From contig CM055612.1 in the NCBI GenBank assembly GCA_029379385.1, forward strand, positions 11,098,001-11,162,000: 64,000 nucleotides of DNA. The letters run 5' to 3'. The notes beneath the pieces were generated by a model, which saw only the letters and a list, made by a program, of their open reading frames with translations, was not told the origin of the DNA and did no database searches. Below, piece by piece: positions 36,401-47,929 of the stretch (within the stretch, counting starts at the first letter, position 1; every line of letters begins with the position of its first letter). The position numbers and the translations under genes were made by a program. This DNA comes from Quillaja saponaria. Its lineage: Eukaryota; Streptophyta; Magnoliopsida; Fabales; Quillajaceae.

Positions 36401-39003
36401 CAGTTAAAGCCATGTAGTTAATATTTTAATTTAATGTCTAAGTATCAGTAGTTAGACAAACCCTTTGTCTTGCTCTAGATAACATACTTCTTAATTTCTT
36501 TTTCTCATTAATGTAACGTGCCCAAATCTCCCTAGCAATGGTCATTCAAGATGGACACTCATACCATGAAATTAGAACAGATAGAAGCCTACAAAATGCA
36601 TAAGACTTAACATGCTTGAATGACAGTTCCCCAAGAGCGATGTACTTAACTATGACTTTCCTCACATCACCGGCTCCATTTATTTGGTCTTTGTTCTTTA
36701 GAGCACTAGTTTTCTTATTTAACATATCATCTATACATAATTGTCCTTTTTCTTTCATTTTCATCATTAATTTTTTGCAAGTAGGTAAATGATTATTCAT
36801 TGCACCAATGCCATCTTTCTTAGTATGACATTTAACTACTCTACCATAATGATTGTATGTAGCAGCAAGATGAGGGTCCAAACCTTCCAATGATGAGGGG
36901 ACAATCTTAAATTCTTTCTTATTTTCAAGAAAGCCCCCACCTTAGCAGTTCTTCTTATTTCACATTGAGGGGAATTATTTATGGTTCATCAGGAATCTTG
37001 TTTATGTCTTCATCTTCATTTATGTTTTCCATAATAAGCCTACATTAAGTGAAAGAAAAAAATAAAAAAATTGAGTCCACAAGACACAACCACTTAACTA
37101 AACAAATAGAAGAAAAGGTGCAGTCCATAAACCAATTCAAAAAATAAATATAAGAATGAGAAATAAATAGGTGCATAAGATTTTGCTTGAAACATCCATT
37201 AAAGAACAAGTTTCAGAAAACAAACAAGCCTATTGTCACTCTTATACGAAAGAAAATCCCTTGAAAATCAATGTCATGGGCAATATGGTCCACAGTCCAC
37301 ACCCTTGCACCAACATGATATCACTTTACTCTTTGCATTTTTAGGTTATTTTCCAAGACACTACCAAAAAAAAAAAAAGCAGTACCAATTTTCTAGTGAG
37401 TTTTTGCCACCAATGAGATCATTAGTAAACATGTCATGTACTTTAACTTGACATGAGTAACAAATTATAATCAAAAGAAAAGCTATCGTTTGAAAATTTC
37501 TTAGAAACTCACATAACTCATTAATAATTAAGCTCTTAGACTTGTTTAATCCAAGATTCTAAATAAATATTACTAAAATATACAATAAAAAATAAATACT
37601 TCAAGCCTAACTATAAAAGTAAACAAGAGCTTGAATGCTCTGTACTTTGTGTATTTAAATCATTAACTATTCATGTAAGTTGCAGTATATATCTATATAA
37701 TACTTAATTGTTAATGGTACTATCCAACATATGTATGATTGCAATAACAAATAAAACTAGAGTGCAAGTAGTTTTCAAAAAAAGAAACACCTATATGCGC
37801 GCAATGTATTTATTCTTATACAAAACCTCTCTTATGCATATAAAAAGTAAATGAACCTCCCATAAGACTCATCTTATATGGTAAATGTTAATCCCGCATA
37901 GAGCAAATTTATCTGTGCAAATTCGCAACCATGCGACCTCGTGGCATTTAGCTCCTGCAAAGGTGATATGTAAAACAGAAGTTATAAAGAAAAAAAATAC
38001 CCTTTCTCCCCTCCCCAAACATATAGATACGACCATCAGTCATTCTTTTTAAGGTAAGAATTTGTACTATCTTAAAGGCCATTCAAGTGCCAGAAAGAAG
38101 TAAATAGGATATGTATGTCTAAAAATACGCAAGTTAAACTAGCCATGTACAGTGGTGTCATATGTTCTTATGGCTTTCCAATTTCTCAGCCATAAGGAAA
38201 GTAAACAAAAAGGATAGAAACAAGAAATAAATACAAAGTATCACGTAAGAGTGAGAGAGATACTTACTGTAGAAGAAATACTGGGACCTTCCAAAATAGA
38301 GAGGTTAAGAGCTTGAGAGATCTTGCAAAATAGAGATAACAACTTTAGGCCTAAAGAGCTTGAGAGCTTCGTGGTTTCTAACTTTTGTAACGAAGATCCA
38401 AAGGTGGTTGACATGTTGAGACTTAAGAGCAGGTAAACTAAGATGACGGCAAGAAACCTCTACAACCGTGTCTGCAACTCACCAACCTTGAAAAACAGAG
38501 ACGTTATGTCAACAAGTCTCGAATCAGTTAGCCAAGAAAAAGAAGAGATGAAGCCATGAAGGAGTCTGGGACTGTTGGTGAAGACGTGAAGGTTCAGCTG
38601 GGCCAGACACCTTCTTTTCTCACTATGCCGAGCTGGGACCTGGATGAAGCTCTTTAGGTCTGGGAGTAAGTGTTTGGGTGATAGGAATTGGGGGACAAAA
38701 AGTGAGATCAGAGAGAGAAGAGAAAGGGGAATTGGGAGACAAGTGAAAAATGAAATGGGTTAAACACATATGTGGACCGAATGAGGCAAGGTCCAAGTAG
38801 CAGAGTTGGACCTAAAAAAAAAATTACATATTTGGTTTGGGTTTTGGTCTGAACCAAATATATTACTAACCAACATCAAAATTTTAGTTTATAATATTGA
38901 AAAACCGATAATTTATAGAGATGCTTGAGAAACTGATATAGAAGTAAAATTTTGGCGAGCTCGATTTGATTTTATCGGTTTAACCGATATCTGTGCAGCC
39001 CTA
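33455..39003 (-). mobile_element. hAT transposon nested in the CACTA-like element
   Basis: A 5.5-kb element with ends TAGGGGTG and CAGCCCTA, i.e. inverted repeats of the hAT type (TAGGG...CCCTA). The flanking 8-bp duplication is AGAAGAAG at 33447-33454 and AGAAGAAA at 39004-39011, 7 of 8 bases alike. Eight bases is the diagnostic hAT duplication length. GGTTTCGGTT/AACCGAT-like motifs lie just inside both ends. It carries a decayed minus-strand transposase gene. Confidence 0.87.
34938..36990 (-). pseudogene. hAT transposase (BED zinc finger type), degenerate
   Basis: Minus strand, N to C. A BED-finger-like stretch at 36546-36890 (VVKCHTKKDGIGAMNNHLPTC) has lost its first Cys pair (NHYG instead of CxxC). 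The central transposase region at 35778-36152 contains IAAIRNVVNYVSSSPSTNAR and LDVLTRWNSTYLM. The C-terminal dimerisation domain at 34938-35126 (DVLAIPVSIVASEFVFSTRG, then LICLHNWL) closely matches the family motif. Between these blocks lie stops and frameshifts, for example in 35370-35770 and 36160-36540. Length and domain order agree with plant RICESLEEPER-type hAT transposases, but it cannot make a working protein. Confidence 0.85.
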
Positions 39004-39359
39004 AGAAGAAATATGTCTATCTTGCACAGCTTTAGAATATCACTTACTGTAGAAACTGGAGGTATAAGCGAGGTGGACATGGCATGCCTATCTGAATCAT
39101 CCGTTATAACATCTCCTTATGCATTTCTTGTATATATTGCATATATAAACATCATTTATTGCATTTATAAAAACCTATAAACTATGAATCTATATAAATT
39201 TTAAAAATCTTTATTCGTCGAAGAAAGCAATCATAATTATAGACAACAAAATGCTTTAAATAAAAGATTCTTAAGATTAAATCATAATTAATAAATATTT
39301 CGGAATATCAATTACATTGGAAGTAAAGGGTGCATGTGAAGATAGAGATGAGACACTCT

Positions 39360-39610
39360 GAATAATGTGTTGCATAATTTGTTATTGCATCATCTGCATT
39401 TGTTATTGCAAAGGTTGTATTTGCTCTAGCTGAACTCCCAGCTCCTCTACCACCTTTGATAATGCTGAAGTACTTGCATCATCAAATGGTTGGGTTGATG
39501 GACAGATGATGCCGTATATGGATGGTATAATGAGGCCAACACTTGTTCAGCTATAAGACTAGCCTTGAATCCATAAACTTGTTTGTTTTGGTGGCCCTTT
39601 AGTGGGTATC
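39360..39610 (-). pseudogene. CACTA TNPA-like protein, C-terminal remnant
   Basis: The minus-strand frame reads KGHQNKQVYGFKAS, resembling the GG..KR.RVYGLGS motif near the end of CACTA ORF1/TNPA proteins. A serine-rich stretch and a Gln/Met-rich heptad region follow (VEELGVQLEQIQPLQ, QMQMMQ), like the coiled coil seen there. Two stops interrupt the Gln-rich part. Confidence 0.5.
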
Positions 39611-39654
39611 CACACTTATGGGTCAAAGGCAGGACACAATGATTGCTTAACAAA

Positions 39655-39726
39655 TTATGAATTCCAAAAATTCTTCACTCTATTATATGTCCTTCCAAGA
39701 AGATGCTTGGCTATTTGGGCCCATCT
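39655..39726 (-). pseudogene. Relic of a R2R3-MYB DNA-binding repeat (R3 helix 3)
   Basis: Minus-strand codons read RWAQIAKHLLGRTYN, two more residues, then VKNFWNS and a stop. Plant R2R3-MYB proteins have RW.QIA..LPGRTDNEVKNFWNS here, so Pro became Leu and Asp-Asn-Glu became Tyr-Asn-Arg. Upstream sequence does not continue the MYB domain clearly. It lies inside the CACTA-like element, consistent with capture of a host gene fragment. Confidence 0.65.
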
Positions 39727-39754
39727 ATAAATTATATAAGGATGTTTTGCATAT

Positions 39755-40198
39755 GCATTGCCTCTTGTTTTATGTTTTATTATTGTGGTCTTAATATGCA
39801 TATTTTGGGTTATCGTCAGTATACTCCATTAGACCGAACCAAAACTATCCAAGAGAAAGGCTGAGATTAAGAGAATCAAACAAGATATAATTAGCAGACC
39901 AGTCTTTTGTGTCTCCAGAATTAGAAAAGATTAGTGGACATGTATAGAAGATACAAATGGAAAAAATCTATATTCTGAGACATTATCAAATATTTAGTTG
40001 GTGGATACTAAACACTCATACAAGGATCCTTTGATGTTGTCTCACCGAGTTTGGAAAAGAATCAGACAACTGGGGAATGAAATATATGGAATTTCTTAAT
40101 TCCTGTGGCAAAATGTTCGACGATGAAAGTTCAGCCAAACTAAGAGCTGGGTTTAGTGCATTATTTTGAGGTGCATTGCCTCTTGTTTTATGTTTTAT
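39755..40198. repeat. Direct repeat of about 26 bp bracketing roughly 390 bp
   Basis: GCATTGCCTCTTGTTTTATG and the next few bases occur at about 39755-39781 and again at about 40172-40198. The bracketed segment has no recognised coding content. It may be a long target duplication or a local rearrangement. Confidence 0.6.
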
Positions 40199-40573
40199 GT
40201 TTTATCAGGGAAGTCCTAATTTACTATTTTGGAATAAAGAGCTTTACCGCCATGTCTCTCATACTCAGATGAGCGAATAGAATCCAAAAGACCAAATTTG
40301 GTGGCTAATTTTCTCAAAGCTTTTTTATTTTTTATTTATATTTTGCTACTGAAAAATCAATTCCTAAACTATAAAATCTGTCATAAATTTTACTATAATT
40401 TCAATTATTTCTTTTAATCAAATCAGTTATAGATTTTACTCTAATAATTTTTTAAATATAATTTAACGACCAAATTAAATTCAATTATAAAATTGGTAGT
40501 TAAATTATGAAATTTAGCCATTGAATTATTCCAGTCTCTAAATCGGTAGTTACTAGCCATTTTTCTTACAGTA

Positions 40574-40859
40574 GAAAAGTCTAACACATTTACAAACAAG
40601 ATACGGATAAGAGAGAAAATAGAAGGAAGAAAGGTAAAACATACGAGAGTAGGGTAGTGAGAAGAGACTGAAGGTCAATAATCTTTTAGCTAATTAGCTT
40701 ACAATAAGTTTTCTAGTTATACAATATAATGGAAATTTAATCAAAAGAAACTTATGAAGATGAGATTTAATGTAAAAAGCTAAGATCCTAATCAAGAAAA
40801 AATCTTGAAGAATAATTATTGTCTTATCTCCTCCTGTTTGAAGTGATAAGATACTATTG
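40574..40859. other. Spacer between the CACTA-like element and gypsy A
   Basis: Plain AT-rich sequence with no recognised feature. It ends with the TATTG target duplication of gypsy A at 40855-40859. Confidence 0.5.
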
Positions 40860-41168
40860 TGTTACATGTATATAGGCAAATGACAGTCAATTCAATAAAG
40901 AGAGTGAGAGCATTCATTTTGTAAGTTAGCTAGGCTCAGTAATAAACTAACTAGCAGATAAGGATTGGACAAGTTAGTTACAGTTAGTTGAGTGGTTAAT
41001 ATAATTGTAACGTTGTTAGGGTCGATGAGAAGCTTAAATTGGAGATTAAGCTTGTAACAGATTCATTCATTGAAATTGAGAATTGTGTTTTTGTTTATCT
41101 TATTGTTTTCTCTCTTTCTCTTACTGTTTGGGTGCTGGGAAACTGAGATTGTTGCTTTCTTAGTAATA
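40860..41168 (+). repeat. Gypsy A 5' LTR
   Basis: A 309-bp LTR beginning TGTTACATG. Its last bases GTAATA correspond to GTAACA in the 3' copy. The primer site begins two bases further on. Confidence 0.85.
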
Positions 41169-41192
41169 TTTAGCATCAGAGCAAGGTTGATC

Positions 41193-42600
41193 ATGGTGGC
41201 ACAGACAAAGATGGAGCTGCAAATGTTGGAGACCAGAATTGAAGAGTCCAAGAAATGATGCAATAGGCGATGAACTAAAGATTGGAGAAGCAAGGAGGAG
41301 GATTGAAGAGTTGAATCAAAGGAATGATAACGGATTCACACAAATGATGGAAGAATTTCGCAGGGTGATGAAGTATAAATCCAAATCCACTAGGCAATAA
41401 TGGAGGAAGGTTACGTGGGTTTAATGGAATTCTAGGGTTTCAACCAAGAGAAGGATTATGAGGAATGACTGGGTTAAATTTTGGTCTAGCAATGCTAGAA
41501 GCATTAATTCTTGAAAATCCACTAAATTCCAAAGATGCTAAGAAGGGAGAATGGATGTGTAGCACAAGAGGCAAGAAATCTTAGTGCATAAGCTCAAGGT
41601 CTCTTCAGAGCTAGAGCTGCTATGCCAGATGCAACATAATTTGGTAACATCTACCAACCAGTGAGGTATGCTAGGGTAGAATGTCCTAACGTTTGATAGG
41701 GAAAACTTCAAAGACTGGAAATTCAAGGTGGAGCAATTCTTTGGATAGAATGAGTATCGGAAGTGCACAAGATTAAAATTGTAAGTGCATGTCATAAGGA
41801 AGGACATTACACTAGCATCAGGCATACATGAAGAGTTTAGCTAGAATGATACTGATATGGAATCAGTATATCAGCAGCATGAGGAACAAGTTTGCTAATA
41901 CTGCATATGACGATCTAGTAGCTGATTTGGTAAAGTTGAGGCAGTGGAGAACGATGAAGGCATATCAAGATCAGTTAAAGATGATAATGAATAAAACCAA
42001 TGTTCCATAATCTTTTGCTATTAGTTTCTTTCTGAGTGGGTTGAAGAAAGAGACAAAAAATGTTGTGAGATGCATCCATCCTCAATGTTTATAACCTAGG
42101 CAATGTACTTAGCAAAGTTACAAGAAACAACCTTCTTGGAATTGACTAGAATGAATCAGACTAAGCCAAACAACTATCAGTAAAACTAATTACATAAGGT
42201 AAGGAATGTGCCAGCACTCCCTGTACCAAGGTTTTTGGTAAATCCAATAAACCTTAAACACAAACTATAAGGCCCTACTATCAAAAATAATAAACCTACA
42301 AAAAACATGAGTCAAAAGGAGATGGAGGATGAAAGGCCTATGCTACTAGGTATGATGAAAAATATGTGCATGGTCATAGGTGTAAAAGGGCTCAGATGTA
42401 CCAGATTATACTGGAAACGGGATGAAGGATTAAAAGAAGTTTATATGAAAGAGTCCTCAAGCAGTAGAAATAGAGAAGGAAGAACCCAGATAAATTCCCA
42501 TGATATCACTGCATGGTTTGTGGGGGAGTAGATGAGCACCAGATCTATGAAAATAGAAGGAATGATCAAGAAGCAGACAATTCTGATGTTAGGGGATACT
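41193..42600 (+). pseudogene. Gypsy A gag region, degenerate
   Basis: It starts with MVAQTKMELQMLETRIEE, a typical gypsy Gag N-terminus just after the primer site, and soon meets stops. Gag-like stretches recur near 41690-42140 (for example NFKDWKFKVEQFF near 41706, then LVADLVKLRQW). No zinc knuckle is clear. A piece reading GDTRSTHN at about 42594 is the worn protease active site (normally D-S-G-S-T-H-N). Confidence 0.65.
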
Positions 42601-43090
42601 AGAAGCACTCACAATTCGATGGACTTAAGTTAGGGTGAAGAAGTTGGGATGTAAACTGAAGCAAAGAGAAACATGCCATATAATTGTGGCCAATGGAGAA
42701 AAAATACAGATCCAATACATATGTAAAGAACTCAAATGGGTGATGCAAGGACAAGCCTTTAAAGATGACTTCCTGATCATGCCTTTAAGAGTATGCTAAA
42801 TGGTGCTAGGGATTCAGTAGTTAGACAACTTGGGTCTAATTCTGTGAGATTTCAACAAGCTAACTATGAAGTTCCATAAAGAAGGAAAAAGGTTACTAGT
42901 TAAGGGTATGAAATCCAAGGAAGTAATATTGCACAACAAAACCAAAGTGAAATGTATCAGCCAGCTTGGATGAATCACTGATTTTGATCTATGTGCAAGT
43001 AGAGCAGACATATGTCCAACTAATGTTAATGCAATGTAGCACAAATAGTAGTAGAGGAAGGTAAGTGACATACCTACTGAATTACAAACA

Positions 43091-43914
43091 GTGTTGTCTG
43101 AATATGCTCAACTATTTGAGGAACCTAAAAGAATGCCACCCTATAGATCTCATGATCATAGGATCTTGTTAAAAGATGAGAATCAAACCATTAAGATCAT
43201 ACCTTATAGGTATCCAGCATTACAAAAATATACCATTGAAAAAATGGTTCAAAAATGTTGGAATCTAGTATAATTAGACTAAATAGCAGTTCATTTTCTT
43301 CTCCAATAGTAATTATGAAAAAGAAAGATAGATCTTGGAGGATGTATATTGATTATAGACAATTAAACCAGTTAACAATCAAGGACAAATTCCTAATCCT
43401 TGTGATTGAGGAGTTGTTAAATGAATTACATAGGGAAAAGGAATTCTCAAAGCTAGATTTAAGGGTTGGATATCATCAGATAAGGATGAATGAAGGAGAT
43501 GTGCATAAGACAGCATTCAGAACTCACTCAGGCCATTATGAGTGCTTAGTAATGCCTTTTGGGCTTACTAATACACCATCCACTTTCCAAAGCCTTATGA
43601 CAGAGATTTTTAGACCATTTCTAAGGAGGTTCATATTGGTGCTTATAGATGACATATGCTTTTATAATATAGACATGGAACAACATGTGCAACATCTGCA
43701 AATGGCCTTTGAAATGTTACAACAACATACCTTCTTTGTGAATCACAGTAAGAGCTCTTTTGGAATAGAGAAGCTAGAGTTCTTGGGGCACATTATTACT
43801 GGTGAATGGGTAGCTATTGATCTAAAAATAAAAAATAAAGTGTATACTAACATGGCCAAGACGCATAACAATAAAAGTCCTAAGGAGATTTATGGGGCTA
43901 ACAACCTATTATAG
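43091..43914 (+). pseudogene. Gypsy A reverse transcriptase
   Basis: The longest open piece (43255-43914) reads through the gypsy polymerase palm: SSPIVIMKKKDRSWRMYIDY, FSKLDLRVGYHQIRM, KTAFRTHSGHYECLVMPFGL, and the catalytic Asp pair in VLIDDI. The two active-site Asp residues of that box are kept, though the next residues are altered (CFYN instead of LVYS). A preceding frame, 43091-43273, gives the start of the domain after a frameshift. RNase H-like and later parts follow in broken frames. Confidence 0.85.
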
Positions 43915-43979
43915 AAAATTTATCAAGGAAAATGACATTACAAGGAAACCCCTTAGCTTGTCTACTGAAGAAAGATGCC

Positions 43980-45881
43980 TTTAGGTGGTCAAAGGAAGCA
44001 GAAGCAGCCTTTGAAAAACTGGAAAAAAAATGCATTATAGAAGGTATTAGCCCTGCCAGATTTCAACAGGATGTTTATAGTTAAAACTGACGCATGCAAG
44101 GTGGGAATTAGGGATGTACTAATGCATATATGCCGACCTATAACTTTCCTTAGTAAGGTGTTGGCAATAGTACATTATATTAGAAAATAGAACTACTATC
44201 TAAATGGAAGGCATTTCCAAATTAAAACAGACCATCAAAATTTAAAATGTTTCACTAATCAAAAGATTAGTAACACCAATTCAGCATAAGTTCATTGCCA
44301 AAATGAATAAGTTTTGATTATGAGATTTGTTATAGAAAAGGCAATGCAAATCAAGCAGCAGATACTTTGTTCATGGGAGATGAGCCAAAACTACATCTGC
44401 TCAATGTTACAACAGTACAATATGAATTGTTGCAAAAAAATTAAAGCAACTTAGTAGAATGATCCAGGGATCCATAAAGTGATAAATGACTTGCAGCAGT
44501 CACCTCACAGTCACAAACACTAAAACACTATAACTAGGAGCATGAGTTATTAAAAAGGAAGGGAATGCTAGTAGTGGGCAATAACTAAGCATTAAGGACA
44601 TGCTACTACAGTATTTCATATTAGCCCTTAGGGGCATTCTAGGGTGTTACCAACCACAAAGAGAATGGCAGCATGCATTTGTTGGTCAGGTATGCAAGAA
44701 AAAAAAATAGAGAATATAAGAGAACTTGTCAAGTGTGCAGCAGAGCAAGTAGGATATAATTGCTGCTGCTAGTTTATTACAACTTTTGGCTATACTAGAG
44801 AAGGTGTGGACAGGTATCAGTATGGATTTTATGGAAGGCCTTTCAAAGTCTAAAAGGAAGGATGTCATATTGGTGGTGGTGGACAAGTTGAGCAAATATA
44901 CTCATTTTCATAGCACTTGCTTCATCCATTTACAACATTGCGTGTAGTAAAGTGTTTATAGACATTGTATACAGGTTACATAGACCCCCACAGACTATTG
45001 TATCTGATAGGGACAAAATATTTGTTAGTAAAATCTGGACTTTAGTTGATGAAATTCCATGGAGTGGACTTTGAAAATGTCTACAGCTTATCATCCACAA
45101 ACAAATAGGTCAAACTGATATGTTAAACAAGAGTTTGGAAACATACCTAAGATGCATGACAGGTGAACAATCAATGGAATGGTAAATTGGTTACTATTGG
45201 TAGAATACTGGTATAATACCAGTTTCCACAGTGTTATTCAAACAACCCCAATTAAAGCTCTCTATGGACAAGCCACCATATGTCCCATCTACGATACCTA
45301 GTTAGAGATTCCCCAGTTAACAGTGTTGACAGAAGCTTGGCAGCTAGGGAAGAAGCTATAAAGTTGCTTAAATTACACATTAAGATGACTTAGGATAGAA
45401 TGAAAAGCTAGGTGGATAAGCATAGAACAAATAGACAATTCCAAGGTGGGAAAGTTTACTTGAAGCTACAACCCTTCATAAAACAATCCTTGGTGACTAG
45501 GCATGATATGAAGCTGAGTTTCAAGTATTTTAATCCAATTTTTGTGTCTAATAATTTAGGTCTAAGTGGCATATAAGCCATATCTACCCTCTTCTTCCAA
45601 AACTCCATCATGTGTTCTCAGCTAAAAATGGAACATTGGTGATCACCTTATGAAGGTCTATTTTCCTAATTGTGATGACAATGGCCAGATTACTTGGAAT
45701 CCAGGTCATAATATTAGGCTTGAAGAATAATTAAGAAGGTCAGAGACTTGTTACTCATGTACTTATACAATGATCCCAAGTATTTGCAGAGGATTCTACA
45801 TGGGAAGATTTATAGCAGATCAGGAAGTAATTTCCTCATTTTCATCCTTGAGGATAAGGATGCTCTTCAATAGGGAAAATG
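43980..45881 (+). pseudogene. Gypsy A RNase H, integrase and C-terminal region, degenerate
   Basis: RNase H traces run from about 43980 to 44400. The integrase core is recognisable at about 44805-45110, with ISMDFMEGLSKSKRKDVILV (first Asp box), VVDKLSKYTHF, and the TAYHPQT motif after the second Asp region. A weak integrase C-terminus precedes the purine-rich stretch before the 3' LTR at 45882. Stops are frequent. Confidence 0.7.
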
Positions 45882-46037
45882 TGTTACATGTATGTGGCAA
45901 ACGACAGTCATTTCACTAGCGGGAATGAGAGTAGTCATTTCGTACGTCTACTAGGCTCAGTAATAAACCAGTTGGCAGATAAGGATTGGATAAGTTAGTT
46001 AGGGTTAGTTGAGTAGTTAATTATGTTGTAAGATTGT
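45882..46037 (+). repeat. Gypsy A 3' LTR, first half
   Basis: It begins TGTTACATGTATG and aligns with the first half of 40860-41168. It ends at the gypsy B target site (ATTGT, 46033-46037). Confidence 0.85.
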
Positions 46038-46420
46038 TGTTAAATCTCAAACTAGAAAATAAATTATAGCTATGGCTGCCAAGCCAAAAGGGAATAGAAA
46101 GTAGGGAAAGATAGAGAGAAAACAGAGCAAAAGATTCAGAATTTTAATTGTATGTTCCATACCAATTATAATAATCAGAAAAGAATATGATCAAAACCCT
46201 TTCCCATTACAATAACCTAATGGATAGTTTAAGAAACTAACAAACTAACCACCTGGATAACAAACTCCAGGTCAGTGCCTAGTCAGCAACTTCTAACTAT
46301 CTCATACTTATTAAAATGATGTGTTTTGGCTTAAATTAGTTATACAGGTTTTCTTGTCGTGGGTAGAATTATAAGCCCTATTCCCCTTCATGCCCTATTT
46401 CTTGAATTTTATTCATAACA
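46038..46420 (-). repeat. Gypsy B 3' LTR
   Basis: A 383-bp LTR ending ATTCATAACA in plus orientation. It lacks about 250 bp that are present in the other LTR. Confidence 0.85.
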
Positions 46421-46429
46421 TTCCATCCT

Positions 46430-46600
46430 TCATTCAGAGGGTCCTTAACCCCAAGGATTAAATGAAGGAAACCTCAATTTCAACTCTTTGAATATCCTCC
46501 CATGTAGAGTCTTCTACTCCTGTATTAGACCAAGTGCACCAATACTTGAACAAAGGCCTTTCCACTGCCTTTTCAGTATCCTTATTAGTTTAATAGGACT
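46430..46600 (-). pseudogene. Gypsy B chromodomain-like tail
   Basis: Minus-strand codons give FKYWCTWS, a short gap, then EDSTWEDIQRVE, matching the chromodomain signature (V.W.G....TWE....L) found after integrase in chromoviruses. Such domains steer integration to particular chromatin. The call rests on this short block and its correct position. Confidence 0.55.
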
Positions 46601-46999
46601 TTACCTTCTTTATCCATGTTAAGTAGTTGAGTATACACCATATGATCCCCATATTTTCTTTTCAATAAAGATATATGAAAGACATTATGGATTTTGGTAG
46701 TGGTAGGTAACTACAAAGCATAAGCCACTTTACCAATCATGTCTATGATTTGAAAAGGACTATAGTACCTTGCAAGCCAGCTTGTGAAAATTGGATTGAC
46801 TCATAGTTTGATGCCTTGTAAGGTTGGATCTTTAGATAGACCCACTCCCCTACCATAAACTCCCTTTCAATTCTATTCTGAACCTTGATTACAAGACTAT
46901 AGTACCTTGATCAGTTGACTAGTAGCTTCTGCTGAGCATGGATCTATCAAGGGCATCATAGTTAGAATCCCCTTTAACATAAGGAATGCGGCAAGGGGG

Positions 47000-47700
47000 T
47001 TCTTAGGCCAAATAGAGCTTGGTAAGGGGTTATTTGGATTGCAATGTGAAAACTAGTGTTGTAGCCGTAATTGAGCTAAAAGCAACCAATGCATCCCTTT
47101 TTTGGACAATCTCTAGCAAAATATATGAGAAATAGCCTCTAATGATCTATTAACTATCTCAATTTAACCACTAGTTTAAGGATGGCATGCTGGGGAATAC
47201 AACAATTTAACCTTCTAAAGCTTAATAGTTCATTCCAAAAATGAGATAGAAATACAGCATCTCTATCAGATACAATGCTTTCTGGCATACCATGTATCTT
47301 AGAGACATTAACTAGGAAGGCTTGAGCTACACTAGTTACTATATAAGGGTGTTGTAACCTAATGAAATGTGCAAATTTGCTTAGTTTATCTATTATTACC
47401 AACACATCTATATTGCCACCAAACTTAGGTAAGCCATCAATAAAGTCCATAGAGATGGAAAACCATACCTTATTGGGAATAGGCAATGGTTGGAGGAGAC
47501 CAAGGTATGCAAATGTTTCAGTGTTCAAATCTCTGACAAATGTCACATTCTCTTATGAAATTCCCGACATCTCTCTGTAAGCCCTTCTAATAAAACACTT
47601 CCTCCTATCCTTTTCATGGTGGCATAAACCCCCTGAATGTCCACCTGCCAGTACTATAATGGAACAATTCGATCAATTCTCTTCTGAGTACTAGATTCCT
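47000..47700 (-). pseudogene. Gypsy B integrase
   Basis: The open piece 47154-47546 contains VWFSISMDFIDGLPKFGGN (first catalytic Asp), VIIDKLSKFAHFI, and IVSDRDAVFLSHFW (second Asp), then decays before the Glu. Zinc-binding HHCC remnants lie just upstream, around 47530-47650. Clear gypsy integrase, dead by frameshift. Confidence 0.85.
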
Positions 47701-47929
47701 TTGACACCACCAGTTTTCCTTTTCTCTTCAACTGGCGAAACTGGTAGTTATAGTGACGATGAGAATCCATATCCTACTGTACTTCTTGAATGATTATAGG
47801 GATCTTGTCATCTTAGGCATAATCACTGATTATCCTTGTAATCCAATCAGGGGTTAGAGTTGATATAATTAAGGAATAAGGGTCCAGATCAAGGTCTTGT
47901 TGGAAAGATCTTGATTATGCATCAGCAAC

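Larger units (their letters stand above)
32465..40573. mobile_element. CACTA-like DNA transposon, non-autonomous, with nested hAT
   Basis: The left end TACTACAAGAAAAACATC and the inverted right end (reading inward CTACTGTAAGAAAAATGG) are variants of the plant CACTA terminus CACTACAAGAAAAA. Subterminal copies of AGCTACCGATTT-like motifs occur at both ends (about 32485-32560 and 40495-40560), as expected for transposase binding sites of this superfamily. Inside are a TNPA-like remnant, a MYB relic and a complete hAT insertion. No TNPD-type transposase was found. Terminal bases are mutated, so the 3-bp target duplication cannot be fixed. Confidence 0.75.

Noticed and set aside
42307..42531. A 74-codon plus-strand frame as an independent gene
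   Set aside because: It lies between gag and protease of gypsy A in a stop-rich region and is best read as decayed gag.
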